IMG/VR virus record: IMGVR_UViG_3300007722_000005
Coordinates: 1 to 64,000 of that record
DNA: 64,000 nucleotides
Direction: 5' to 3' (one strand)
DNA from: a virus
Under the pieces are notes generated by a model, which made no database searches, had not been told where the DNA came from, and worked only from the letters and a program-made list of their open reading frames with translations. Each line of letters opens with the position of its first letter. The stretch's first letter is position 1. The position numbers were made by a program, and so were the translations under genes. Of the stretch, positions 41,817 through 50,632 are shown in pieces.

Positions 41817-44408
41817 CTAATCAAATAACGATATTGTTCTCTCAGCTTTCCAACCAACCGCATTAAGTATTGTTTTGATTGGACCTAAGAACGTTTTTTC
41901 AAACTGCATGTCGATGTCAACATATTGATCGAGGCCTAACTCTTTCGGTAATCTACCAAGAGTTGCAATGACGTGTTGATGTGTTGGATTTGGTAACGTT
42001 AAGTAGCTGAATTTGGTCTTGTCACCGTTTCTTATCTTCAAGTACTTCGACTCAAGATTTTTACTTTCAATTAGAGTGTTGTACACAATCGCACCACGAA
42101 CGTGAATTGGACACCCTTTTTCTACATCACTGTATTCATCATTATCATCGAAAAGAGTAATTTTATCAACCGGTGTTCCTCGCCACTTTTCGATATTCAT
42201 AATTCCTCGAGGAAAAGCGACTTGTTCGAATGGTAGATTATAAAATTTTTCCTTAAAGGCTGCAATGTAGTCAATCACGGTTTCTTCATTGCTTGCCATA
42301 ATCAATTCGAGTGTTGCTTTGATACTTTCCTTGCACGCTATAGGTGTAGACGACTTAACCGCCTCAATACCCTGCATTTTCAGTCTTGGCTTCGCGTAGC
42401 GGACACCCTCGTTGTCATACACATTAAGAATATAGTGTTTCTTCCCTGTCCAAATACCCTTATTCGCGATTGCTTCACGTTTCATTTTCATCTTTTGCTG
42501 AAACGCGTTGACGTTCACTGCTAATTGGTCAAAACACTGATCGATGTAAGGTTCTAGGACTTGTTGGCATAATACATCAAGACTATCCACTATTTGCTCG
42601 TCTGTTTGTTTTGGATAGTTCTTTGTGACGAATGTATCGAGGTTAAGATACATTGAATCGGTGTCACACGCGATAACATAATCAACGTCGACAGTGTTCA
42701 TCTTATCGTTGAGTAATATGTTAATATGTTTCTCAATCCATCTGATAGCGAGTTGGCCCGATAGTGTAATGGACTCAGCATACTTCCGCTCAAACCACCT
42801 AAAGTGTTTGTTAGCAAGGGCGCCGTAAGCACTGTTCAATTGAATCTTTTTTGCTTGCTGCATATTATTACATCGTGCAATCTCGTTAACCAATTCAGCA
42901 CGACGTGTTTTGCTTGTTGCTTTTTCAAGTTCTTGTTTGGCCACGAGCATTCGGTTTTTCCACACAACACGGTCGTTGTACATCTTCTCCATCAAGAAGG
43001 GAAGGAATCCTTGACGGTCGCGGTCGAACATACAACCAGATCCACAAATAGTTTTGTTGTTATCTACCGTTTCTTTTTTAATCTTCTCGTCAAGCAATCC
43101 ACCATTAATTAGGTTCTCGATTTCAAGCCCGTGAATTTGATCAACAAACGTTTCCGGTGAGATATTATACTGCATAATAATATGAGGGTACAAACTATTC
43201 AAGTCAAAGGATACCACCCATTCATACATTCCAACCTTAGGTGTTTTGACGAAGGCTCCTTGAATTTTTTCGTCGGTAGCAACATCAAATCCTGTGTGGT
43301 ACGGTACAATTATATTCTTCGTGCGAAGGTGGTTGTGGATCATGACGTCCCATATACGCACTGTCGTCAAACACTCGACTAGGTTAACTTTTGCTGCGTA
43401 CGAAATAGAAACAGCTTGTTCAATTAGCTTTAGCTTATTCTCCATTTCATAAACCAACTCAACGTCAATAATGTTATAGTTAACGAAATTGAAGAAGTCT
43501 TTTTCGTAGAATTCTGCTAGCGTATCAAAACCAAGACTATTGTAGTCTAGTTTTTTGCGACCAAGCTCCATGAACGACACGTGGTCCAGTGTGTAGTTTT
43601 CCTGTGGGGTATAAGAGAATTTCTTATACAACACGAGGTAGTCGAGGATTGTAATTCCTGCTGGGTGATTCATTTCTTTTGGTGGCCCGTCGGGATTGAA
43701 GCGATTGGGAACAAACCTTTTGACGAAAAAACCAAATGGCGACAAGCGACTTACATGTTTGTTACCGAGGACAACCTCAATCCGCTTCATTAAGTAGGGC
43801 ATATCAAATTCTTCCACGTTCCACCCTGTCACAATATCAGGTGCAAACTGTTTCGAATTCCATATGATAAGGAATTTGTTAAGTAAATCCTTTTCGCTTT
43901 GGCACTTGAGGTAAGTTACATTTGGATTGTCGGTTTTATATGGTCGCGTGCCAAGAACAATGTACTTACCGTTCTTGGCTAGTGATATTGTGATGACTGC
44001 TTTGTCGCCGGTTTCCATGTTTTGGAAACCACCTTTCGAGTCCGTCTCAATGTCAATTACTACTAAAGAAAGTTTCGAATGTTCAAATTCAATATCAGTG
44101 CTGTAGCGGTCGTTAATATAATTGTGTACTATTTCAAATTCGCGGTGGCCAAACCCGTACATTATTTGTTGGTCATCGAGATTGCCGTACAATGCAGCTG
44201 CATTACGAAAATGCTTTCGTGACGTGAAAGTCTTTTTGACGAGAGGAATGCCTTTGAGTGAATGGAATGTTGTCGGCAGACCTTGAGCAGGAACGAAGCA
44301 ATATGGTTCACACTCTACTTCTTCACTAAAACGTTTACCGTCGCGATACCCGACAACACATAGTTTGTTGTCTTTGTTGCGGTAGCTTACGTTTGAATAA
44401 AATTCCAT
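41817..44408 (-). CDS. 43: DNA polymerase, gp43-like (family B)
   Basis: An 863-residue polymerase. Exonuclease motifs: VVIDIETD (Exo I), GWNVEEFDMPYL (Exo II), VNYNIIDVELVY (Exo III). Polymerase motifs: SFDLNSLYPHIIMQYNISPE (A), LNSAYGALANKHFRWF (B) and ACDTDSMYLNL (C). The C-terminus MQFEKTFLGPIKTILNAVGW ends with a clamp-binding tail. Start MEFYSNVSYRNK at 44408 chosen downstream of the promoter at 44443. Intact with no intein. Confidence 0.96.
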   Translation of the reverse strand: MEFYSNVSYRNKDNKLCVVGYRDGKRFSEEVECEPYCFVPAQGLPTTFHSLKGIPLVKKTFTSRKHFRNAAALYGNLDDQQIMYGFGHREFEIVHNYINDRYSTDIEFEHSKLSLVVIDIETDSKGGFQNMETGDKAVITISLAKNGKYIVLGTRPYKTDNPNVTYLKCQSEKDLLNKFLIIWNSKQFAPDIVTGWNVEEFDMPYLMKRIEVVLGNKHVSRLSPFGFFVKRFVPNRFNPDGPPKEMNHPAGITILDYLVLYKKFSYTPQENYTLDHVSFMELGRKKLDYNSLGFDTLAEFYEKDFFNFVNYNIIDVELVYEMENKLKLIEQAVSISYAAKVNLVECLTTVRIWDVMIHNHLRTKNIIVPYHTGFDVATDEKIQGAFVKTPKVGMYEWVVSFDLNSLYPHIIMQYNISPETFVDQIHGLEIENLINGGLLDEKIKKETVDNNKTICGSGCMFDRDRQGFLPFLMEKMYNDRVVWKNRMLVAKQELEKATSKTRRAELVNEIARCNNMQQAKKIQLNSAYGALANKHFRWFERKYAESITLSGQLAIRWIEKHINILLNDKMNTVDVDYVIACDTDSMYLNLDTFVTKNYPKQTDEQIVDSLDVLCQQVLEPYIDQCFDQLAVNVNAFQQKMKMKREAIANKGIWTGKKHYILNVYDNEGVRYAKPRLKMQGIEAVKSSTPIACKESIKATLELIMASNEETVIDYIAAFKEKFYNLPFEQVAFPRGIMNIEKWRGTPVDKITLFDDNDEYSDVEKGCPIHVRGAIVYNTLIESKNLESKYLKIRNGDKTKFSYLTLPNPTHQHVIATLGRLPKELGLDQYVDIDMQFEKTFLGPIKTILNAVGWKAERTISLFD

Positions 44409-44442
44409 ATTATTGCCAGTATGTTTGATTTTACGATTCACC

Positions 44443-44471
44443 ATTATACCACACAATCAAGTTGAAGACAA
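44443..44471 (-). promoter_or_regulatory. promoter for DNA polymerase gene
   Basis: Minus strand TTGTCT, 17-base spacer ending TGTGG, TATAAT (extended -10). Confidence 0.6.
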
Positions 44472-44474
44472 CAA

Positions 44475-44497
44475 AAAAGGCGCCGAAGCGCCTTTTC
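44475..44497 (-). terminator. terminator
   Basis: AAGGCGC-CGAA-GCGCCTT stem-loop with T run; ends the group hsp20 plus small gene. Confidence 0.85.
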
Positions 44498-44602
44498 TTA
44501 CACGAAGTTGCGATGCTTTAATTTGCTTTGTGCTTCAAGTTCGCGTGCTTCGTGTAGTACTTCTAAAACAGTCATCAACGATGACCAAATTTTCTTAAAC
44601 AT
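44498..44602 (-). CDS. small helical protein, 34 aa
   Basis: MFKKIWSSLMTVLEVLHEAR then ELEAQSKLKHRNFV, an amphipathic helix. GGAG is six bases before the ATG, within the end of hsp20. Terminator follows directly. Confidence 0.55.
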   Translation of the reverse strand: MFKKIWSSLMTVLEVLHEARELEAQSKLKHRNFV

Positions 44603-44604
44603 TA

Positions 44605-45090
44605 TTACTCCATTAATAGTTGTTTGCTGCCCTTTGTTTCGACGCCCGCATTGATCTCAACCTTTTTAGGCTTCTTTGAGTCGGGTATAATTTTCTCAAG
44701 AAAGATCCTGAGCATTCCATCGATCAACTCTGCGTTCTGTACTTCCATGTAGGTAGGGATTCCCCATCCTCTTGTGAACGCTCTCGATCCAATTCCTTTC
44801 CAGACGATGCCTTTGCTATCTTCTTTCGAAGACCCCTTTACCACAATGGTGTCGTCATCAATTGTGATCTCGAGTTCTTGTTTATCAAACCCAGCAACGG
44901 CAATTTCAATTTCGTACTTTGTGTCGCTAATCTTTTTGATGTTGTATGGTGGGTAGTTTGGAACATTTTTTGTTAGTTGTTCATAAAGCTTGTTCATTTT
45001 CTCGAACTCTGCTTCAAACCCAACAAAATAAGGGGCAACCGCGCTTGCCCAGTACTGTCCAAATACCAATGATAGTGGTAAGTTTTTCAT
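44605..45090 (-). CDS. small heat shock protein (Hsp20)
   Basis: A 161-residue alpha-crystallin-domain protein: YPPYNIKKISDTKYEIEIAV, AGFDKQELEITIDDDTIVVK and a variant of the GVL motif (ELIDGMLRIFLEK). Many cyanophages carry this gene next to gp43, as here. It is probably a holdase chaperone for late virion assembly. The C-terminus is extended with KKPKKVEINAG. Confidence 0.9.
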   Translation of the reverse strand: MKNLPLSLVFGQYWASAVAPYFVGFEAEFEKMNKLYEQLTKNVPNYPPYNIKKISDTKYEIEIAVAGFDKQELEITIDDDTIVVKGSSKEDSKGIVWKGIGSRAFTRGWGIPTYMEVQNAELIDGMLRIFLEKIIPDSKKPKKVEINAGVETKGSKQLLME

Positions 45091-45116
45091 GTGTTCTCCT
45101 TTAAATTAAGCAAGAT

Positions 45117-45214
45117 TAAAAAATACAGGCTCCTTTCGGCAACCTGTATTAATATATATCAAACATATGTTGTGGGGCAACATAGTTCTGACCTCGAATA
45201 TCTGCGAGGTCAGA
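45117..45214 (-). repeat. three consecutive stem-loops
   Basis: AATACAGG/CCTGTATT (45117-45146), ATGTTG/CAACAT (45165-45182) and CTGACCTCG/CGAGGTCAG (45188-45214). They fill the gap between the methyltransferase-like gene and hsp20; terminator, processing or PeSL-like role possible. Confidence 0.55.
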
Positions 45215-45223
45215 TTAGAAAAA

Positions 45224-45853
45224 CTAAGCCGTCTTTATGTAACTAGCTTTTCTTGCAGTCTTTTCGACAAGTTTAAATCCTAAGGTATCGATTAGTTTTT
45301 CTATATCGTCGTGTGGATACAACAATATATCATCAAAAACCCAGGCTCCACCTACTGCAGTGCGTTGCGCGAAAAAAGAAATCTCGTCTCTCAGGGCTTT
45401 TGCGGTGTGTGGTCCGTCAAAGAAAACTAATGCGTACTTGTTTTCAATTACCTTGAAGTTGTTGTAGAAAGGGACGCCATCTGCAAATCGCGTAAAAAAT
45501 TCTGTGTCCTCGAGACACATAAACGTCACATTAATTGGTTTACCTTGGAGATACTCATATATTGCTGGGAGCGCCTCGTTCCGCATATCGTTTGTGTAGT
45601 CAAGTTTGACTGAACGCTGTCCTTCGAGTTCACCAGGAAGGTAATCAATATTACCATAAGGATCAATACACACAACATTTCTGTTGATGTCACTATTCTC
45701 AAGAACAGCGTCGACGATCACTTTTAAGCTACCGCCACGCCGCGTTCCAACCTCACACAGCATCCCATTGACAGGTTTAATTAGTTTTGCTGCGTTCGCG
45801 AGGACGTGGTAGTCGGTTGAATCTGTTTCAAGTCCTATTACAATTTTTAACAT
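45224..45853 (-). CDS. class I SAM-dependent methyltransferase-like protein
   Basis: A 209-residue Rossmann protein. GMLCEVGTRRGGSLKVIVDA resembles motif I (ExGxxxG), NVVCIDPYGN the acidic motif II, and ALVFFDGPHTAKALRDEI motif IV, as in the Methyltransf_24 family (host-interaction or glycan methyltransferases). Substrate unknown. Lies between regA and hsp20. Confidence 0.75.
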   Translation of the reverse strand: MLKIVIGLETDSTDYHVLANAAKLIKPVNGMLCEVGTRRGGSLKVIVDAVLENSDINRNVVCIDPYGNIDYLPGELEGQRSVKLDYTNDMRNEALPAIYEYLQGKPINVTFMCLEDTEFFTRFADGVPFYNNFKVIENKYALVFFDGPHTAKALRDEISFFAQRTAVGGAWVFDDILLYPHDDIEKLIDTLGFKLVEKTARKASYIKTA

Positions 45854-45957
45854 AAAAAAGTTCTCCTCAATTCAGTTATCATGCTAAGATCGGTTCGTCG
45901 TTTTCGGGTGGTGTTGTTAGGAAAGTGGTCGTGCCACTTGCTCGCAGTGTTTCACTT

Positions 45958-46344
45958 TTATCGTTTTCCTATGTTATACTTTGTGACGAGCTCCCACTCA
46001 CCTTTTTCCCTGTGGGTAATAACTTTAATCTGGCTGAGTGGAGCTTTTGGTTCAGCGGTCCTTGTTTTCTCTACTATTGAAACAAGCCCCCACTCACTTA
46101 GCAGATTTGTTATAGTGTTCCGGCGGCCGCGATCTTCTTCGGAAAAATTAGACGGCTTGCCGTCCAGAGCAAACAACTCTTTGAAATGGACGATGTAGTA
46201 CTTGCCCCGCTTGTGAAGAATGTGACAGCTCTGGAAAAGTTTTTTGTCTTTACGTGATGCCACCCCAATCCTCGTAAGTGTTTCCCGTATTTTAAGGAAA
46301 GCGTCGGGATCAGCAAGAATTACTTCCACCAGACTTTCAATCAT
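45958..46344 (-). CDS. regA: RegA translational repressor
   Basis: A 128-residue protein aligned by eye with T4 RegA along its length: ETLTRIGVASRKDKKLFQSC, HILHKRGKYYIVHFKELFAL, WGLVSIVEK and EWELVTKYNIGKR. RegA binds early mRNAs near their start codons to shut off translation. Start MIESLVEVIL chosen because the ATG overlaps the gp62 stop and matches T4 (MIEITL). Confidence 0.95.
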   Translation of the reverse strand: MIESLVEVILADPDAFLKIRETLTRIGVASRKDKKLFQSCHILHKRGKYYIVHFKELFALDGKPSNFSEEDRGRRNTITNLLSEWGLVSIVEKTRTAEPKAPLSQIKVITHREKGEWELVTKYNIGKR

Positions 46345-46727
46345 GATTCCCACCTTTTTATTATTTTTTTTATAATGGTGAGCTGATCTGGCGTTAGTAT
46401 TTTAAGTGCTTGCAAAGTCTTATCGTTGCTATATCGATAATATGCTTGCACCGCCTTAAAATCCTCACTATCCAACCTTTTCACCCACTTTGCAAACCTT
46501 TTTGCGGGTCTGATACTATTTAGAAAAAAGTGATATTGTAACTTGTTGGGTAGTGTGGTAAATTGGTTCATTTCATTGCTGTGCAATATTGTATCGGGAA
46601 AGTAAGATAACCCCTTGTTTACAATGAATGGTACGTATAATTTTTCTACTCGGGTGTCGTTCTCGCTCCCTGTCATTAAGTCTTTTTTAGACCCATTTAT
46701 TGAGTTGATGAAGTCAAATGGGCTCAT
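46341..46727 (-). CDS. 62: clamp loader small subunit, gp62-like
   Basis: A 128-residue protein, start MSPFDFINSINGSKKDLM at 46727, inside the end of the small gene at 46714. It is shorter than T4 gp62 (187 aa) and matches the form seen in marine T4-like phages (PFDFINSIN-x-SKKDLM). Located between gp44 and regA exactly as in T4. It completes the gp44/gp62 ATP-driven loader for clamp gp45. Confidence 0.82.
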   Translation of the reverse strand: MSPFDFINSINGSKKDLMTGSENDTRVEKLYVPFIVNKGLSYFPDTILHSNEMNQFTTLPNKLQYHFFLNSIRPAKRFAKWVKRLDSEDFKAVQAYYRYSNDKTLQALKILTPDQLTIIKKIIKRWES

Positions 46728-46905
46728 TGTTATTAAGCTCATTAGGTACTTCATCAACAAACGTTTGTTGACGATCATCAACAAACCATTCTGCAACCTC
46801 TCTCGTATTAAACGTGGTGTAGATGACCCATACGTCCGAATGGTCTTCGGCACGCATCACTGCAAACTTTGGTGCATTTGGCTGAAGAACTATTTTGTAT
46901 TTCAT
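46714..46905 (-). CDS. small protein between gp44 and gp62
   Basis: A 63-residue protein (MKYKIVLQPNAPKFAVMRAE, then DVWVIYTTFNTREVAEWFVD). Overlaps gp44 by four bases and gp62 by 14. Not present in T4; its place inside the clamp-loader operon suggests a function there, but none is known. Confidence 0.6.
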   Translation of the reverse strand: MKYKIVLQPNAPKFAVMRAEDHSDVWVIYTTFNTREVAEWFVDDRQQTFVDEVPNELNNNEPI

Positions 46906-47843
46906 ACGAACTCACAGTCTGCCATAATCTGTGTGAAGCACGCTGCAAGATTAATTTCCTGGTCGGCAACAAACGCTGCTTTATACTGATATTCAGCGAG
47001 GATAAGAACTAGTGAAGGAATGCACGGCTGCTTGACATATTGAATTGCTTCATCATACAACCGCCGAAACAACGTCGTTTGATCGATATCACTATTCTCC
47101 CCTACCCATTTGCGCATCTCGGTGAAACTTTTTGCTTTGAGATGTTTTACGAGGTTTTTCAATGATTCGTCTGATAGTGATGTAAGAATCCCCACATCAA
47201 TTGCACCCGTCGAACTATAGCGTTGCAGCTCGTTTAGTGCTCTCCGCCAATCAGGAAAGAACTTCGTAATGAGAGCGGCAACAACCTTCTTATCATGCTT
47301 GACACCTTCTTTTGTGAGAATGTCAATTGTTAGGTCGAAGAACTTTTTCGCGAGAGTAGGTTTTTCTCTGTTCTCAATTTTGAATTCAATTACGCTGCAC
47401 CGCGAGTGTAGCGGTTCAATGATTCTGTTCTTGAAATTGCACGTGAGAATAAAACCACAATTGGTGGCAAACTCTTCCATAAAATTACGAAGAGCTGGCT
47501 GTGTGGAGTTTGCGTTAAGGTAGTCTGCTTCATCAAGAATAACATACTTCCGGCCTCCCGTAAAAGACACAGAGGACGCAAACGCAGTGATATCATGTCT
47601 TAATGTATCAATATTGCCGTTCAGTGATCCGTTGATCACAACACTGTCGCAGCCAAGCTCGTTCAACATTGCCTTGGCGACAGTAGTTTTACCAACACCA
47701 GATCGACCAGTCAGCATCAAATTTGGAACATTCTTATCATCAACAAATTGTTGAAAGGTCTTTTTTAGCTGTTCAGGCAGCACACAGTCAGCGACAGTTT
47801 TAGGTCGGTATTTCTCAGTCCACAAAAAATCACCATGTATCAT
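46902..47843 (-). CDS. 44: clamp loader ATPase, gp44-like
   Basis: A 313-residue AAA+ protein: WTEKYRPKTVADCVLP, Walker A MLTGRSGVGKTTVAK, Walker B KYVILDEADYLN, sensor 1 FILTCNFKNRI and an SRC-type arginine finger (LHSRCSVIEF). Loads gp45 onto primer-template. Confidence 0.96.
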   Translation of the reverse strand: MIHGDFLWTEKYRPKTVADCVLPEQLKKTFQQFVDDKNVPNLMLTGRSGVGKTTVAKAMLNELGCDSVVINGSLNGNIDTLRHDITAFASSVSFTGGRKYVILDEADYLNANSTQPALRNFMEEFATNCGFILTCNFKNRIIEPLHSRCSVIEFKIENREKPTLAKKFFDLTIDILTKEGVKHDKKVVAALITKFFPDWRRALNELQRYSSTGAIDVGILTSLSDESLKNLVKHLKAKSFTEMRKWVGENSDIDQTTLFRRLYDEAIQYVKQPCIPSLVLILAEYQYKAAFVADQEINLAACFTQIMADCEFV

Positions 47844-47850
47844 AATATAG

Positions 47851-48516
47851 TTACTTTCTAAAAGTTGATTGGCTTCCGTTTGCAGCTATCCAATACTGCA
47901 CATCTCCTCCCTTAAAATGCGATATCCCTTTTGATGTGATTTCTACTTCGTAATCTTCTGGAAGCAGTTTGAAATGCTCTCCGTTGAATACGATTTTAAA
48001 TTCATATGGTGTATTACCGACCGGCGTTTCATACCTATTGTTTGTCGTCTTTGTTCCCGCATCCAAAGCAGTTAATTTGATAACATCACGATCCCCTATA
48101 ACACCAATTGAAGGCAACTGAAGAACATTAAGGGCCTTTATTAGTGAGCTGTATGTTTGCTGTGGGAGAACGAAAGCTATCTCGGGGTTTTTTAGGATAA
48201 CCTCTTTGTCAGGTGGCGTTGGGATCAATTCCTTCACGGTGTAGAATATTGATACCGACTCTTTTGAATTAGCGATTCTTAGGTGATTAGTTTCAAACTC
48301 AATATCTGGGTCTTCGAACAACGAAAGAACACCCAGCAAACTACCGAGATCAAGAATTGCAAACGGCTGCGTAAACTTCTCGACCACAGTTGCGCTTGCG
48401 AGAATCTCTTTGTTTGCTGATACAGTAGAGATTGTGGAGCCAGGTTCAATCGCGATCGATTTGTTGATCAACGTAAAGTTTTTTAAAATTTGCAACGTGC
48501 GTGCACTAAGTTTCAT
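47851..48516 (-). CDS. 45: sliding clamp, gp45-like
   Basis: A 221-residue protein matching T4 gp45 in length (228) and pattern: MKLSARTLQILKNFTLINKS, FAILDLGSLLGVLSLFEDPD and an interior-strand C-terminus. Trimeric clamp for polymerase processivity and, with gp55, late transcription. Seven bases upstream of gp44. Confidence 0.95.
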   Translation of the reverse strand: MKLSARTLQILKNFTLINKSIAIEPGSTISTVSANKEILASATVVEKFTQPFAILDLGSLLGVLSLFEDPDIEFETNHLRIANSKESVSIFYTVKELIPTPPDKEVILKNPEIAFVLPQQTYSSLIKALNVLQLPSIGVIGDRDVIKLTALDAGTKTTNNRYETPVGNTPYEFKIVFNGEHFKLLPEDYEVEITSKGISHFKGGDVQYWIAANGSQSTFRK

Positions 48517-48531
48517 AATATAAAGGTCCTT

Positions 48532-48780
48532 TTAGTGTAACGTGTCCCATCTAGATCCCTCTGAAGGCTTTTCAGCAAGACTCTCAATAGTTTTCGTAAG
48601 CATTTTAATCAGCATCTCGTTTGAAACAACTAATTTGAAAGATTGGATTGCCATTGAATAAAGTGCAGAAGCAGAGAGCATCATTGTTTCTTTATCCTGC
48701 ACTTCGCTCTCTACAACATTCCCGACACGAGTAATCATATTATCAATGAATTCTTTGTGTTGTTTTTCTAACACAATCAA
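48532..48780 (-). CDS. unrecognised 82-aa helical protein upstream of gp45
   Basis: MIVLEKQHKEFIDNMITRVG, helical throughout. It occupies the place where T4 carries rpbA (an RNA-polymerase-binding protein), but no similarity to RpbA is visible. Overlaps the glycosyltransferase stop by four bases. Confidence 0.6.
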   Translation of the reverse strand: MIVLEKQHKEFIDNMITRVGNVVESEVQDKETMMLSASALYSMAIQSFKLVVSNEMLIKMLTKTIESLAEKPSEGSRWDTLH

Positions 48781-49724
48781 GCCCTTTTTCCAAGTTGCGC
48801 CGCATCAGCTGTTGCCGATGCACCGATTGAAGCGAGATCTGCGAGGCTGCCTCCAAACACGTAAGACCCAACATGTTGCAGTTTCATCCATGGACACAGC
48901 CATACCTTCAGATTGGCTTTGTCGCAATTGTAGCAAAACATATAATCTTCTGATAGGTATCGCTTTGATGCACCGGCTTCAGTATCCAACAACTTTTGTG
49001 CAAGTTCTTGCAGACCTTCTTTTCCCTGTGCTACATCTTTAAGCAGTGTGTGGAGGTCTTCGTTTGTGTATCCCCGATCGATAATGCAATCAAAATACGC
49101 CATAATCTCCCTAGAACCGTCAAATGCGGCCGTTCGAATGTGATCTGGCTTGTACAACTGCTTTGGATAATGTTTCTGGTACGTTTCAAATGTTTTGCGA
49201 CGGATCATCATAAATCCAGTCCCAAGCTCACGAACCTCTGTTGGCTTGTCAATTGCAATTTGGAGCTGACCACCTTTAGGATTGAAAACATAATCACCAA
49301 CATACTTCTCAAGCTCGTTGGGGTTCTTATCAGCTACACCCTTATCAACAGCCGATTTAATTTTCTCCCACGAGATGCACTTCTTTGGATATGGACCACC
49401 CATTACATCATATGGAGAGTCGTCTGACATTATGGCGGCCAATGCAAGAACGTCGTTTGGGTCAAAACCAATATCCGCATCGATGAACATTAGATGTGTA
49501 GCCTCTGAGCGCAAAAATTCATCAACACAATAGTTGCGAGCTCGTGTAATCAAACTCTCGTTGAACAAGAAGTACAATTGTAGCTGTACTTGATACCTCG
49601 CACAAATAGCTGCAAGATCTGCAATTGATCGGGTATACATTCCAGCACACATGCCGCCATACATCGGTGTCGCGACAAACAGCTTCTTTTTCCTAAGCTC
49701 GTCTACCTCTATCTTAATTTCCAT
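48777..49724 (-). CDS. glycosyltransferase-like protein (GT2-type fold)
   Basis: A 315-residue nucleotide-diphospho-sugar transferase-like protein: VATPMYGGMCAGMYTRSIAD, RARNYCVDEFLRS and HLMFIDADIGFDPNDV (DxD motif), with YLSEDYMFCYNCDKANLKVW near the end (E-D pair). Such phage proteins resemble GT-A enzymes, possibly adding sugars to modified bases or surface glycans. Context: dCTP deaminase-like and 7-deazaguanine genes, so DNA modification is plausible (inference). Confidence 0.75.
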   Translation of the reverse strand: MEIKIEVDELRKKKLFVATPMYGGMCAGMYTRSIADLAAICARYQVQLQLYFLFNESLITRARNYCVDEFLRSEATHLMFIDADIGFDPNDVLALAAIMSDDSPYDVMGGPYPKKCISWEKIKSAVDKGVADKNPNELEKYVGDYVFNPKGGQLQIAIDKPTEVRELGTGFMMIRRKTFETYQKHYPKQLYKPDHIRTAAFDGSREIMAYFDCIIDRGYTNEDLHTLLKDVAQGKEGLQELAQKLLDTEAGASKRYLSEDYMFCYNCDKANLKVWLCPWMKLQHVGSYVFGGSLADLASIGASATADAAQLGKRA

Positions 49725-49733
49725 AAAGTTTCC

Positions 49734-50228
49734 TTATTTGTTGTATTTTTTGTCGTGCTCTTTGCCAATTCCATATGACCCATCGTATAGAGTCAGTGCT
49801 TCTGCATCGAACGATATGTATTGCCCAATTCGTGTTCCTTGTTTAATTCTCATTGGTGCAACAGAGACATGCATTACAGCTGCCATGACACCGTGGTATC
49901 CTGAGTCATACAACCCTGACGTCAGGAACACACCATTACGGTTGAGTGTTGATCGTGTAATAACCCAACCAGCTTCACCGGCGCCAACACGTATAACATT
50001 TTCCATCACTACTTCATAATCACCTGGCATCAACTGGTACCAACCGTTTACGTCAGGAGTGCACTCTACTGTGCCACGGTGTGTTTTGTTTTCGTTGTCT
50101 ATCGTGAACACGTTAGGTTTGATAAGAAATATTTTACCCAGCCTCAGGTCGACCGCGTTTGGCTGTGAATCTCCCTCGGCGACATTGGTAAGTTCTGATT
50201 TTGAATTTGGGCCGCAAATATGTTTCAT
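49734..50228 (-). CDS. dCTP deaminase/dUTPase-superfamily protein
   Basis: A 164-residue protein: QPNAVDLRLGKIFLIKP, VITRSTLNRNGVFLTSGLYD and GYHGVMAAVMHV match the dCTP deaminase branch (TRSS-x-R-G and DPGF/YxG regions; here TRSTLNRNG and DSGYHG). Expected to supply dUMP for dTMP or lower dCTP. Complements the dCMP deaminase at 7523. Confidence 0.85.
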   Translation of the reverse strand: MKHICGPNSKSELTNVAEGDSQPNAVDLRLGKIFLIKPNVFTIDNENKTHRGTVECTPDVNGWYQLMPGDYEVVMENVIRVGAGEAGWVITRSTLNRNGVFLTSGLYDSGYHGVMAAVMHVSVAPMRIKQGTRIGQYISFDAEALTLYDGSYGIGKEHDKKYNK

Positions 50229-50632
50229 TTATCATATTCCTTTAACTTATGGTTGATAAATTTGACATTTTTTGTCGCCAAATCTAGAAGCTCATAAGTT
50301 GAGTATAAATCTACGCCCGACTTGCCAGCTGGACCATCGGAGCCGCGCGGTGGATCATCTGATTTTTCCGCAACCTCACTTTTATCTCTCACATACATCA
50401 TCAAGATGATATAATGCATTGCTTTCAAAAGATCCTTTTCGTTTCGGCCGTCTTTCTTGCCATACCGTGCAAGATATTTGATTGCGGTGTCACGTGCAGT
50501 TGTTTCAAGAGAACCGTTTGCCTCCCACAAATCGATTACTTGCACATCTTGTTTTCCAACATAATGTTGTTTGTATGTTGATTGAATAAAAGCTAACAGC
50601 TTTTTAATATTTTGTTCTTCATTAAATCTCAT
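50225..50632 (-). CDS. DUF3310-like (SaV-like) protein
   Basis: A 135-residue protein (ATG at 50632 inside the upstream stop). ARDTAIKYLARYGKKDGRNEK then DLLKAMHYIILMMY (shown in parts) fit DUF3310 (GNAIKYL-x-R-KD-x-DLxKAxxYL). The C-terminal 23 residues (YELLDLATKNVKFINHKLKE) are nearly repeated at the end of the neighbouring TGT-like protein. Confidence 0.7.
   Translation of the reverse strand: MRFNEEQNIKKLLAFIQSTYKQHYVGKQDVQVIDLWEANGSLETTARDTAIKYLARYGKKDGRNEKDLLKAMHYIILMMYVRDKSEVAEKSDDPPRGSDGPAGKSGVDLYSTYELLDLATKNVKFINHKLKEYDK
50241..50295. repeat. 55-bp direct repeat, copy 1
   Basis: Encodes the C-terminal helix of the DUF3310-like protein. Copy 2 at 50681-50735 differs at two positions. 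Confidence 0.88.

Noticed and set aside
41817-44408. Intein or intron in DNA polymerase or nrdA
   Set aside because: Both proteins have continuous motifs of expected spacing; no interruption.
48532-48780. RpbA by position next to gp45
   Set aside because: No sequence resemblance to RpbA could be seen; left as unknown.
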